A stretch of 64,000 nt of DNA, taken from assembly GCA_965206015.1 (NCBI GenBank), contig CBDBIW010000002.1, positions 62,001 to 126,000 on the forward strand, in the 5' to 3' direction. This stretch comes from JAJCYL01 sp965206015. Lineage in GTDB: Bacteria > Bacteroidota > Bacteroidia > Cytophagales > Cyclobacteriaceae. The first letter of the stretch is position 1. Each line of letters opens with the position of its first letter. Positions 19,358 to 27,862 of the stretch are shown here, in pieces. A program made the translations under genes and the position numbers. Under the pieces are notes generated by a model, which had not been told where the DNA came from, did no database searches, and saw only the letters and a program-made list of their open reading frames with translations.

Positions 19358-19560
19358 GATTATATTCTCTATTTAATCCAATGTATAAAAATAGCCAACC
19401 AATCTTAAAGAATGAGAAAATCAAGCTGAAAATGACTGAATACTCTATCAATAGTTTCGCACATTACACATAAAAGTAGAATGCAATGGATTCATTTCAA
19501 ATGTATTATCTAAGGATCGCCCCGATTATCGGGTTGATTTTTCATAATTTTGAACTGAAC

Positions 19561-19616
19561 TTGAATACCCGACTTGAATACCCGACTTGAATACCCGACT
19601 TGAATACCCGAATTGA
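19561..19616. repeat. 13-bp tandem repeats reaching the start codon
   Basis: Four copies of TTGAATACCCGAC (the last ends AA) lie head to tail at 19561-19612. A fifth, degenerate unit, TTGAATGG, begins at 19613 and supplies the ATG at 19617. A 13-nt palindrome, CCCGATTATCGGG, lies at 19520-19532. Because 13 is not a multiple of three, copy-number change would alter leader length but not the coding frame. Confidence 0.9.
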
Positions 19617-20504
19617 ATGGAGAATATTGCAGTAATTGGTTCTGGTACCATGGGCAACGGAATCGCTCATGTCTTTGCTCAAAATGAATATAATGTTGCA
19701 TTGATTGACATATCTGATTACGCACTGAAAAATGCTTTATCCATAATTTCAGGAAACCTTGATCGTCAGATAAAGAAGGACTTGATAAGCAAAGAAAAAA
19801 AACGACAAGTACTTAGTAATATCCAACCGTTTAACACCATCCAAGACGGGGTGAGTAATGCAGATTTGGTGGTTGAAACTGCCACAGAGAATGAGAAGAT
19901 AAAATTTCAAATATTTAAAGAAATAGATTCTAATTGTCAGAAGTCAGCTATTCTGGCATCAAACACCTCCTCCATCTCTATTACGAAAGTAGGGGCGGTC
20001 ACCTCTCGTCCCGAAAGTGTCATTGGGATGCATTTTATGAATCCTGTTCCGGTTATGAAACTGGTCGAGGTAATCAAGGGATATTCTACAAGTAATGAAG
20101 TGACCCATAAAATTATGGAACTCTCCCGAAATCTGGGTAAAATCCCAGTGGAAGTAAACGATTATCCGGGTTTCGTTGCTAATCGAATTCTAATGCCTAT
20201 GATCAACGAGGCTATAGATTCACTATTTGAAGGGATTGCTGGAGTTAATGAAATTGATACTGTAATGAAATTGGGTATGGCTCACCCAATGGGACCATTG
20301 CAACTCGCCGACTTTATTGGATTAGATGTTTGTTTGTCCATATTAAGAGTACTGCATGAAGGCTTTGGTAATCCGAAATATGCCCCTTGCCCATTATTGG
20401 TGAATATGGTAGAGGCAGGATTTCTTGGTGTCAAATCCGGGGAGGGTTTTTATCTTTACGAACCGGGTTTGAAAGAGCAAATAGTGTCAAAGAGATTTAT
20501 CTAA
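19617..20504 (+). CDS. 3-hydroxyacyl-CoA (3-hydroxybutyryl-CoA) dehydrogenase
   Basis: 295 residues. The N-terminal Rossmann fold has GSGTMGNGIAHVFAQ, with Asp33-type NAD selectivity in ALIDIS. The catalytic region shows ASNTSSISIT, GMHFMNPVPVMKLVEVI and PGFVANRIL. The C-terminal dimer domain ends with GVKSGEGFYLYE. It oxidises 3-hydroxyacyl-CoA in fatty-acid or butyrate metabolism. The start at 19617 gives the standard N-terminus; the tandem repeats end there. The next gene starts 2 bp after the stop. Confidence 0.9.
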   Translation: MENIAVIGSGTMGNGIAHVFAQNEYNVALIDISDYALKNALSIISGNLDRQIKKDLISKEKKRQVLSNIQPFNTIQDGVSNADLVVETATENEKIKFQIFKEIDSNCQKSAILASNTSSISITKVGAVTSRPESVIGMHFMNPVPVMKLVEVIKGYSTSNEVTHKIMELSRNLGKIPVEVNDYPGFVANRILMPMINEAIDSLFEGIAGVNEIDTVMKLGMAHPMGPLQLADFIGLDVCLSILRVLHEGFGNPKYAPCPLLVNMVEAGFLGVKSGEGFYLYEPGLKEQIVSKRFI

Positions 20505-20505
20505 G

Positions 20506-21537
20506 ATGGCAAAGAAAAAAGTATCTAAACCAAGAGCATCTTCAAATAGAAAATCGCCCAAAAAATCTGAAAAAAAATCAGGAGGTGGAATAGCGGCCGG
20601 ACTGGTTGGCGTGATAATTATTTTAGGTGTTATTGTTAGTTACTATTATAACAAAGAGGCTCCAGTCAAAACTTCGGGTAGTAAGCAATCAGAAGTAAGT
20701 GAACGAAAACGGGAATCGCAAAATGGTAAAGGAGAAACTAAGGAAAGTATAAATGCTAAATCTGAAAATCCGTTGCCAGAACAGCAACTGGAGACGAAGA
20801 AAACAAATCCAAAATTGCCAGAATATGAGGAGGTTGATGCCTATTACTTTACAAATTCATTCGATTTTGGCTGGCCAGCTTATGAGGTTGACGACTTAAT
20901 TGTTGAACATGAGGGTTTCACACTCAATTATGACGAAAAGAATGAGCAGGCCAGTTGGGTGGCCTATAAATTAGAGAAATCAAACCTTGAAAATGCCCGT
21001 TTTAAGAGAAAAGACAATTTCAGAGAGGACCCTCGGGTCAGAACAGGATCTGCTACACTTAATGACTATAAAAAATCCGGATTCGACAGGGGACATCTTG
21101 CTCCTGCAGCAGATTTTACATGGTCAGAAAAAGCACTTGATCATACATTTTTCATGAGTAATATGAGTCCTCAAGTCCCCGCATTCAATAGAGGAATCTG
21201 GAAAAAACTGGAAGAGCAGGTAAGGGATTGGGCCAGAGATAATGGTATGTTATACATAGTGACAGGGCCAATCATCTCGGGCAGAAAAGAGAGAATTGGT
21301 AATAACAAAGTGACCGTTCCAAACTCATATTATAAGGTTGTGCTTGATATCCGGGAACCAGATTTGAAAGCCATTGCTTTTGTGATGAAGAATGAAAAAT
21401 CTGATGAGGATCTACTTGGTTTTGCAATGACCATTGATCGCCTGGAGGAAATAACCCATTTGGATTTTTTCCCTTCAATCCCTGACGAAATGGAAAGAAA
21501 ACTCGAAGGAACCATTAATATTCCCAGCTGGAAATGA
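20506..21537 (+). CDS. Membrane-anchored DNA/RNA non-specific endonuclease
   Basis: 343 residues. A lysine-rich cytoplasmic N-terminus and one membrane helix (about 29-48) precede a charged linker (50-105) and a NUC-type domain (about 110-340). DRGHLAPAADF at 194-204 holds the catalytic His197, and NMSPQVPAFNRGIW around 219-232 contains the metal-binding Asn. Such enzymes cleave DNA and RNA with Mg2+. The topology puts the nuclease outside the cytoplasm, so a nutritional or protective role is plausible. Confidence 0.88.
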   Translation: MAKKKVSKPRASSNRKSPKKSEKKSGGGIAAGLVGVIIILGVIVSYYYNKEAPVKTSGSKQSEVSERKRESQNGKGETKESINAKSENPLPEQQLETKKTNPKLPEYEEVDAYYFTNSFDFGWPAYEVDDLIVEHEGFTLNYDEKNEQASWVAYKLEKSNLENARFKRKDNFREDPRVRTGSATLNDYKKSGFDRGHLAPAADFTWSEKALDHTFFMSNMSPQVPAFNRGIWKKLEEQVRDWARDNGMLYIVTGPIISGRKERIGNNKVTVPNSYYKVVLDIREPDLKAIAFVMKNEKSDEDLLGFAMTIDRLEEITHLDFFPSIPDEMERKLEGTINIPSWK

Positions 21538-21582
21538 AACAGACAACCACAACTATTCAGATCGCATTGGTGTTAACATAAA

Positions 21583-22314
21583 ATGAGATTATTGTACTCA
21601 ATTTTATTTACAATTAGTTTTTGCTGCTCAGCCTGTAAGACCGCAGCTCAAGGTGATAACAGTTCAGCGTTAACACAACAGTACCTTGAAGAGGCAAAGG
21701 AGCTAAACTTTGAGGGTCATTATGAGGAGGCTAATGTAAAGTTCAGAAAGATTCTGGCACTGAACGAAGTCATTCCATCGGAAATGTGCTATCACTTTGC
21801 AGAGACTTTGTTCGCCATCGGTCAGTTTCAAAATAGTAAAAATTTTGTGACTAAATATTTTGAGCTTACTGGTCAGGGTGGAGATAATTATGATGAAGTA
21901 AAGAAGTTAGAATCAATGGTTGATGAGCAATTAACTGCCATTCGTGAATGCCATCGATGCAGTACAACCGGATACCGATATTTTCCCTGTACAACTTGCA
22001 GTCGAAGTGGGGTCGTCGAAGAAGTTTGCCACTACTGTCAGGGACACGGTATAGCATCTTGTCCGAAGTGTCATGGAGGAGGGGTATTGATTTCGGCGAA
22101 TGTTTTAGGGGGTAATGGATATCACACCTGTGACCGCTGTGAAGGTGACGGTATGGAAACTTGTCCTCTTTGCAATGGAAAAACAATGCTCATCTCGACT
22201 TGTCCAACTTGTAGTGGATTCTTGTATGAAACAAGCAAGGAGCTATGTAATCACCTGGACCACCCAGAAGAGGGGTTTGTTGTTCCTTATGTATTTGAAA
22301 AGTCCCAGAACTAA
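21583..22314 (+). CDS. Exported cysteine-rich protein with DnaJ-type zinc motifs
   Basis: 243 residues. The signal peptide ends near CSAC, so it may be a lipoprotein. Residues about 28-110 resemble TPR helices (EAKELNFEGHYEEANVKFRKIL). From about 122 there are seven CxxC pairs (CHRC, CTTC, CHYC, CPKC, CDRC, CPLC, CPTC), several followed by G as in DnaJ zinc centres. There is no J domain. I infer zinc binding in the periplasm; the function is unknown. It precedes hisIE by 18 bp. Confidence 0.75.
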   Translation: MRLLYSILFTISFCCSACKTAAQGDNSSALTQQYLEEAKELNFEGHYEEANVKFRKILALNEVIPSEMCYHFAETLFAIGQFQNSKNFVTKYFELTGQGGDNYDEVKKLESMVDEQLTAIRECHRCSTTGYRYFPCTTCSRSGVVEEVCHYCQGHGIASCPKCHGGGVLISANVLGGNGYHTCDRCEGDGMETCPLCNGKTMLISTCPTCSGFLYETSKELCNHLDHPEEGFVVPYVFEKSQN

Positions 22315-22332
22315 GTCTTACTTTGCTCCTTA

Positions 22333-22944
22333 ATGAATATTCAGGAATTAGATTTTGCTAAAGGCAATGGTTTGATACCAGTGATCATTCAGAATCATTT
22401 AAATGGTGCTGTCTTAATGCTTGGCTATATGAATGAAGAAGCACTACAACAGACGGAGCAAACCGGAAAAGTAACATTCTTTAGTCGTAGTAAAAGTCGG
22501 TTATGGACTAAAGGAGAAACATCGAGTAATTATCTGATCGTTAAGGAGATATTAAAAGATTGCGATAATGATACATTGCTGGTAAAAGCGGAACCTGCAG
22601 GACCTGTTTGTCATACTGGGAAAGACACTTGTTTCGGTGATATTGAGGCTGACAATTGGCAATTCTTACAGAAATTAGAGTCAATAATTTCTGACCGTAA
22701 GCAAAACCCGGTAGAAGGCTCTTATACAACTTCCCTATTCAACAAAGGCATCAATAAAATCGTTCAAAAAGTTGGAGAGGAAGCGATTGAGGTAGTTATT
22801 GAATCCAAAGATCAGAATGATGACCTTTTCAAAAATGAGACAGCTGACTTGCTTTATCACTTAATGATATTATTGGAAGAAAAGGGATTTAGGATGTCTG
22901 ATATTGCTATGATCCTTGAAGAAAGACACCAAACTAACTATTAA
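22333..22944 (+). CDS. hisIE: Bifunctional phosphoribosyl-AMP cyclohydrolase / phosphoribosyl-ATP pyrophosphatase
   Basis: 203 residues. The HisI half (about 1-110) has MLGYMNEEALQQT, FFSRSKSRLWTKGETS and the zinc-binding D.D...C region through HTGKDTCF. The HisE half (about 115-203) has VQKVGEEAIEVVIE and DLLYHLMILL. Together they perform the second and third steps of histidine synthesis. No other his gene is nearby. Its 3' end overlaps a small minus-strand gene by 11 bp. Confidence 0.94.
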   Translation: MNIQELDFAKGNGLIPVIIQNHLNGAVLMLGYMNEEALQQTEQTGKVTFFSRSKSRLWTKGETSSNYLIVKEILKDCDNDTLLVKAEPAGPVCHTGKDTCFGDIEADNWQFLQKLESIISDRKQNPVEGSYTTSLFNKGINKIVQKVGEEAIEVVIESKDQNDDLFKNETADLLYHLMILLEEKGFRMSDIAMILEERHQTNY

Positions 22945-23137
22945 AATAGAGGTTCTTCGCACTATTGGAAATTAGTCGTTCGAATTTTAAGATAATAGAT
23001 TTAATTAGGCTTTCCTTTTCGTGGACAGAAAGACTGGAATCACATTCAGCTTTTTGAACAGTTTCTTCCTTTTGTTTCTCCAATTCTTTAATAAGGTCGC
23101 AATAACCTCCAGCGTGTATACTTGTAATGGGTTTCAT
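22934..23137 (-). CDS. Small hypothetical protein
   Basis: 67 residues, polar and largely helical (DLIKELEKQKEETVQKAE, HEKESLIKSIILKFERLI). I do not recognise it. It is convergent with hisIE and overlaps its end by 11 bp. There is no signal peptide. Composition and placement are plausible for a real small gene, but nothing proves it. Confidence 0.45.
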   Translation of the reverse strand: MKPITSIHAGGYCDLIKELEKQKEETVQKAECDSSLSVHEKESLIKSIILKFERLISNSAKNLYFNS

Positions 23138-23237
23138 AAAGTGTTTTATAGATACACTAAAATACCCAATCCCGCTTAAATACAGCGTACGGCATTTTCA
23201 AGAAATATCTCTGAAAGAAAAACAACAAAAGAGTGAA

Positions 23238-23738
23238 TTACTCCACTCTGGTTATAGCTTCATCATATAGACCGTCAAGGATTATTTTGTTTCCAAAAAG
23301 GTCATCCAGCACTGTTGGATCCTTAACTTTTAATAATGCTGCCTCCAAATCCATGGTATTTTGGTAACGAATGCAAAGCACAATATCTAACACTTTTTTA
23401 AAACGTAATTGAGCTTCTTCCACAGTATAAAACCCTGATTTCATAGCCTTCCTATAGTAGGCATTTAATTTTTTCATTGAAGAGTAAATGGCATACTTGT
23501 CAACTTGTCTTGTTGGCAATGGATTCTTTGTAGATACCTCCTCATAAAATACATAAGATTGATTAACAAGTATCATTTTGCGGGCAATTACGTCACCCAG
23601 ATAGTGCTTGCGAACATCTTCCTCCACAATTTCAGATTCATCCAACCTAGCCTCGATGTAATCGAAAGTAAAATTCTCCTGTGCCACTGCGGCCATTCCT
23701 AAGAAAAACAGCAAGAAGCCAGTCAGCATTAGTTTCAT
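23238..23738 (-). CDS. Exported hypothetical protein
   Basis: 166 residues. A signal peptide covers about residues 1-19 (MKLMLTGFLLFFLGMAAVAQ). The mature part is helical and charged, with KVLDIVLCIRYQNTMDLEAALLKVKD. No domain is recognised. It is monocistronic between the small gene at 22934 and a 340-bp stretch without genes. Confidence 0.65.
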   Translation of the reverse strand: MKLMLTGFLLFFLGMAAVAQENFTFDYIEARLDESEIVEEDVRKHYLGDVIARKMILVNQSYVFYEEVSTKNPLPTRQVDKYAIYSSMKKLNAYYRKAMKSGFYTVEEAQLRFKKVLDIVLCIRYQNTMDLEAALLKVKDPTVLDDLFGNKIILDGLYDEAITRVE

Positions 23739-23812
23739 AAATTTCTTAAGTAAGGTTCAAACTCAGGTTAGTAACAAAATCTTGAAATTAATTACAACAT
23801 TGTCTTAACTTA

Positions 23813-23860
23813 TCACTACCTGCTTATCGAAAATTTCGATAAGCAGTTGTCAGGTAATGA
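23813..23860. repeat. Nested palindrome
   Basis: Perfect 13-nt arms (CTGCTTATCGAAA and TTTCGATAAGCAG, 23820-23846) surround a single A. An outer imperfect pair, TCACTACCTG / CAGGTAATGA, encloses it. It lies within the gene-free stretch 23739-24075, where nothing else is seen. It could be a terminator, an operator or the end of a lost mobile element. Confidence 0.6.
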
Positions 23861-24075
23861 CAAAATAATCGGCAAATAAAGAACAGTTTTTGAAAAGATT
23901 AAAGAAAATTCTGAGCTTTTTGGTAACTATTTATGAGTAATAACTCGCGGACGACATAACGGTTCGTTTGATGACTATGAATAAACCAAATCATGGCTTA
24001 AATGGCATTCGAATTGGTAGCTGATTGATCTCTATTGTGGACAATTCAGTCTTTAAGTAATTTGAGACAACCAAA

Positions 24076-24880
24076 TTAGCAGCCTATAGGCGTATTAATG
24101 TCACTGTTTGCCTCCAATTCGCCTAATTTGTCTGAATTCAAATGAATGTCCTCCATAGGGAATAGGGAAAAGGCTAGTTTATTGCCTGCATTCTCGAAAT
24201 CCTCCAGAATTGCCCCATAAATTTTTGTACTTTCGGGCCAAGATATTTTTCAATCAAGGCAGGAAATTTCGCCTCAAGTGATTCGGGTGTTGCACCGGTT
24301 ATGAGTTTTATGTAGGTGTTAAAATTGAAATTAAGCCAAACCGGATTTTTAGCTTCATCCAACCCTTCCATAGAAAGAAATACATCAAAATGGAAGTGGA
24401 ATTGCTTCTGATATCTTTAAACACACCCCGTACTTCGTAATCGTCCTTGTTGTCGAATGTAAGCACCTGCCCAATTGGATTTGATTTACCAAAATATTTT
24501 TCAGAACCTGACTCACTAAGTGTCAGAGTATTGGGATTATCAAGAACGGCATTTATGTCACCTTGAAGTAGTTCGAAGTGAAAAAATTGGGATCAACAAA
24601 CGCAGTATTTTCCTCTTTAATTGTTTCAATGTCATCTTTTCGCTTAACAAGAAAACTACCTCTTTGACGAAACCTCACTGCATCTATCACTTCCGGATAA
24701 TCAGCCACTAAAGCAGCGGGAGCACCTGATATAGCGATTATGAAATCATCGCCATTAAGTACACCTTCAAAATCTACACGATAAATATCAGCTGCATTGG
24801 AAATTGTCATAACTGAGTTTATGCTGTACATATAGAAAGGTGAGTAAAAAGCATGTGGTACCAACAGAAAGGCCTAATAT
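24076..24880 (-). pseudogene. Decayed FtsX/MacB-type ABC transporter permease, N-terminal part
   Basis: Pieces in different frames read as the start of a Bacteroidota ABC permease. LGLSVGTTCFLLTFLYVQHKLSYDNF (first membrane helix region, near 24800-24870) is followed by DIYRVDFEGVLNGDDFIIAI and DAVRFRQRGSFLVKRKDDI, then MEGLDEAKNPVWLNFNFNTY, and finally MEDIHLNSDKLGELE near 24100-24150. At least three frameshifts occur and the C-terminal transmembrane part is absent. The upstream end is fused to an IS fragment at 24880. Confidence 0.65.
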
Positions 24881-25300
24881 GATGAGGCCCGTATAAATTT
24901 TGTTGCTGTCAGTTGTGTTTTGCACCAATACTCTTTTGAACAGGGTCAGTGCATCCTGATAGTGGCCTGGTGCTGGTTTGTGCTCTGATTTACGCACCAA
25001 TCTGCCTGCTATTGTCTTCACTTTTCGGGCTGCTTTTCCTGACCAGCCTTTATTTTCCGGATGATTCCTAAACCATTGCTCCTCCACACTCTCATCAATC
25101 AGTAAAGACACCACCCAACGGACCGGTTTTGCCGGAAGACCCTTCCCGGGAATAAAGCAGTGTGAACGTTTCTTTAAAAATTCTCCACCTGATTTGGCTG
25201 GCTAAAATATAGAGCGGATGTCGATGGCTAAACGGTTCTTCAAAGGTGCTGTAACAACTCAACTGTGAATATGAAACTTGTTTTGGCAGCATATAAAACC
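24880..25300 (-). pseudogene. Decayed IS5/IS1182-like transposase
   Basis: One frame reads HPLYILASQIRWRIFKETF...LLYSREG, like the N-terminal DUF772-type part of these transposases. The next frame continues PAKPVRWVVSLLI..SVEEQW. After an internal deletion comes KTIAGRLVRKSEHK...DALTLFKRVLVQ, a region normally further downstream. The catalytic core is missing. The 3' side runs directly into the permease remnant. Confidence 0.55.
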
Positions 25301-25578
25301 TGCAAGTTTTATGTGATCAGATTGCATTTTCTTGCAGAGTTTATCAACTCATTTGAACCTGTTTTCTTAACTAATATCCTCCTTTGAGCTTTTTAAGGAA
25401 CGACTATGTAAATTTTAAAAAGATGTTAGATTAGATGCTATTTTTGCAACAGTCTTATGGTCCATTTTTGATTCTCAATGAGAAGATAACAAAATGATCT
25501 GATAAATACCAGAGAAGATGTGTTTCAGGCATGAATAACAGATAAGGTTGACCATTTATGTCTTTATTATTCCTTAAA
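25301..25578. other. AT-rich stretch without recognised genes
   Basis: No open frame or repeat that I can support was found between the IS remnant and the palindrome before the sulfatase gene. It probably contains the sulfatase promoter. Confidence 0.4.
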
Positions 25579-25608
25579 TTTGATGACATTAAATTTAATG
25601 TCATCAAA
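25579..25608. promoter_or_regulatory. Perfect 30-bp palindrome upstream of sulfatase
   Basis: The arms TTTGATGACATTAAA and TTTAATGTCATCAAA abut without a spacer and end 16 bp before the sulfatase ATG. The position suggests an operator for a dimeric regulator or an mRNA 5' hairpin covering the start region. Confidence 0.65.
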
Positions 25609-25624
25609 AACCTAACCTATCCGT

Positions 25625-27133
25625 ATGAAACTGCCCCTTCTATCATTTTCTGGTTTAATAATTTTATCTATCAGTTCCTGTTCAGTACCCAAACAAGAGA
25701 AAGTCCCAGAACCATCCCCTAACTTTCTACTCCTGTTATCTGACAATCACTATAGCAGCCATCTGGGCTGTTATGGTGATCCGGTTGTGAAAACCCCTAC
25801 AATTGATCGACTGGCCTCCGAAGGTATAAGATTCACCAATGCTTTTTGTGCCTCACCTTCATGTACCCCCGCCAGAGGCGCATTATTGGCTGGTCAGGAC
25901 ATATGGAGATTAGGAAACGGAGGAAATTTATGGGGCTCATTGGCTGATACCATTCCTACATATCCAGACCTTTTGGAAAAGGAAGGTTATCATGTCGGGC
26001 ACGATAGAAAAGGCTGGGGACCAGGTGATTTCAAGGCGGGTGGAAGAAATAGGAACCCGGCCGGTTACACTTTTAAAAACTTTGAAGAATTTCTTGATAA
26101 AAAAGAAGCAAGGCAACCCTGGAGTTTTTGGTTATCATCACGTAATCCACATAGGCCATTTGAATATGGAGCTGGGATAGCTTCTGGTTTAGACCCAGAC
26201 AAAGTTGAAGTGCCTCCTTACTTACCTGATTCACCAGAGGTACGATCTGATATTTGTGATTATTATTATCAGATTCAGGAATTTGACAGGGAAGTGGCGG
26301 AAGCTATTGAACTTTTAAAGCAACGTGGAGAGTTGGAGAATACATTGATTATGATTTGTGGAGATAATGGCTGGATGATGCCCAGAGGACTGGCCAATCT
26401 ATATGATTATGGAACAAGAGTCCCATTGATTATTAACTGGCCTAAAAAGGTCAAACAAAAAAGAGTGGTTGATGATTTTGTTAGTTTAAATGATTTGGCA
26501 CCAACCATTTTGGACCTTGCTGGAATTCAGGTTCCAAAACAAATGACGGCAAAATCACTGGTTCCTATTATGGACTCTAATAAATCTGGAAGGGTAGAGG
26601 CTGGTAGAGATTTTATAGTGACAGCCAGAGAGCGACATGCTCTGGTAAGAAAGGGAGGACTGGGTTATCCTGGCAGATCTATTCGTACAGATGATTATTT
26701 ATACATTCATAATATTACACCCGATAGATGGCCTGCAGGCGATCCACCACTTTATGGAGATATCGATCTTCATATGCTGCAAGGGAAAAGTCCGACCAAA
26801 GAATACATGATGCTGAACAAGGAGTCAACTGAAGTAAAAGGGTTGTATAAGCAAGCATTTTTGAAAAGACCCGAGCATGAGTTGTTTGACCTAAAGAAAG
26901 ATCCTTATCAGATGGTAAACATAGCTTATGATAGTGCTCATGCTTCATTAATGAATGGTCTGATTTCCAGAATGGACGATTATTTGATTGAAACAAAAGA
27001 CCCAAGAAAGGTTGACGGTTTATCGAATTGGGATGATTTACCATATTACAAAGAAAAGGACTGGGTGGGCACACCACGAAAAGAGGCTCAAGAACTATTT
27101 GGACTAAAGGAATCTTATTCTTATTATGAATAG
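25625..27133 (+). CDS. Sulfatase, exported lipoprotein
   Basis: 502 residues. Lipobox ISSC with Cys19. The formylglycine motif C80-T-P-A-R84 is followed by GALLAG, as in type I sulfatases. Metal-site motifs are LLLSDNHYSSHLGCYG near 36-51 and ICGDNGWM near 244. It hydrolyses sulfate esters, probably of algal polysaccharides, after Cys80 is converted to formylglycine by a separate enzyme. No susCD pair or other carbohydrate gene is adjacent; it sits between permease remnants, so the locus may have been eroded. Confidence 0.88.
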   Translation: MKLPLLSFSGLIILSISSCSVPKQEKVPEPSPNFLLLLSDNHYSSHLGCYGDPVVKTPTIDRLASEGIRFTNAFCASPSCTPARGALLAGQDIWRLGNGGNLWGSLADTIPTYPDLLEKEGYHVGHDRKGWGPGDFKAGGRNRNPAGYTFKNFEEFLDKKEARQPWSFWLSSRNPHRPFEYGAGIASGLDPDKVEVPPYLPDSPEVRSDICDYYYQIQEFDREVAEAIELLKQRGELENTLIMICGDNGWMMPRGLANLYDYGTRVPLIINWPKKVKQKRVVDDFVSLNDLAPTILDLAGIQVPKQMTAKSLVPIMDSNKSGRVEAGRDFIVTARERHALVRKGGLGYPGRSIRTDDYLYIHNITPDRWPAGDPPLYGDIDLHMLQGKSPTKEYMMLNKESTEVKGLYKQAFLKRPEHELFDLKKDPYQMVNIAYDSAHASLMNGLISRMDDYLIETKDPRKVDGLSNWDDLPYYKEKDWVGTPRKEAQELFGLKESYSYYE

Positions 27134-27136
27134 TTA

Positions 27137-27295
27137 CTAAAGAGTTATATTTGCAGGGTATTGATCATAATAGACATACTTCAGAATCATAAAACCTGCT
27201 GACAGTCCCATTGCCAGGCCAAATATGTTAATAAATGAATAAAAGGAATATTTCGGCAGGTTACGAACGACAACTTTGAGATGGTTTCTGATCAT
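27137..27295 (-). pseudogene. Fragment of FtsX-type ABC permease, N-terminal 52 codons
   Basis: The open frame begins MIRNHLKVVVRNLPKYSFYS and continues FINIFGLAMGLSAGFMILKYVYYDQY before a stop. This is the standard N-terminus and first helix of Bacteroidota MacB-like permeases. About 700 further residues are missing. It is convergent with the sulfatase gene, 4 bp from its end. Confidence 0.6.
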
Positions 27296-27488
27296 TACGG
27301 TTAATTTAAATGGCTCTAGCTATAGTAAAATACCTCACTATTAAAGACCGTTGCAAATTTAAAGAGCTGATTTTTAGAGAGATACAATTTAATGATGGTT
27401 GTTAAAAAAATACTATAAACATCAAATTACTGATAATCATTTATTTAAGAAAATTAAATAAACACAAAAGATATCTAAACTCCTTTTT

Positions 27489-27701
27489 TATTACCTTGCA
27501 ACGGTCTTTATTAGCGAGAGGTTACAAGGAGATAAAAACTGGGAGGCGATTACTCGATCAATATTTGGCAGCTCGAATGTCAGGAATTCTATTGAAATGG
27601 CAAGAAGTCACTGGGAATATGAATACCAGAATAAACCATTCAAGTATTTCTTCCTTGATGATTACTACATGGCTTTTTATACCTGTCCATTGTTATGATT
27701 A
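27489..27701 (+). pseudogene. Fragment of FtsX-type ABC permease, internal part
   Basis: A frame without a proper start reads VRNSIEMARSHWEYEYQNKP followed by FKYFFLDDYYMAFY and a stop. In MacB-like permeases this segment (IxxxWxxxxPNxPFxYxFLDxxF) precedes the last three membrane helices, which are missing. The overlapping 78-residue open frame at 27496 is not a gene. The flanks 27296-27488 and 27702-27862 are AT-rich and hold nothing else I recognise. Confidence 0.45.
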
Positions 27702-27862
27702 TTCTATCTATCATAAGTTTGGTGCGAAATAAAAGATTGGTAAAAAAGAATTAATAACAGAAAAATAATATTTCGCTTAATGTCTTTGGCTGTCGTTATT
27801 CAATCACTGAAATTTGAACAATCGCAGTATAGTAAAGTTTTATCATTGAGGTACAATAAATC

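Noticed and set aside
27496..27732. 78-codon plus-strand open frame
   Set aside because: Another frame over the same bases carries recognisable permease text, so this one is a shadow of the remnant.
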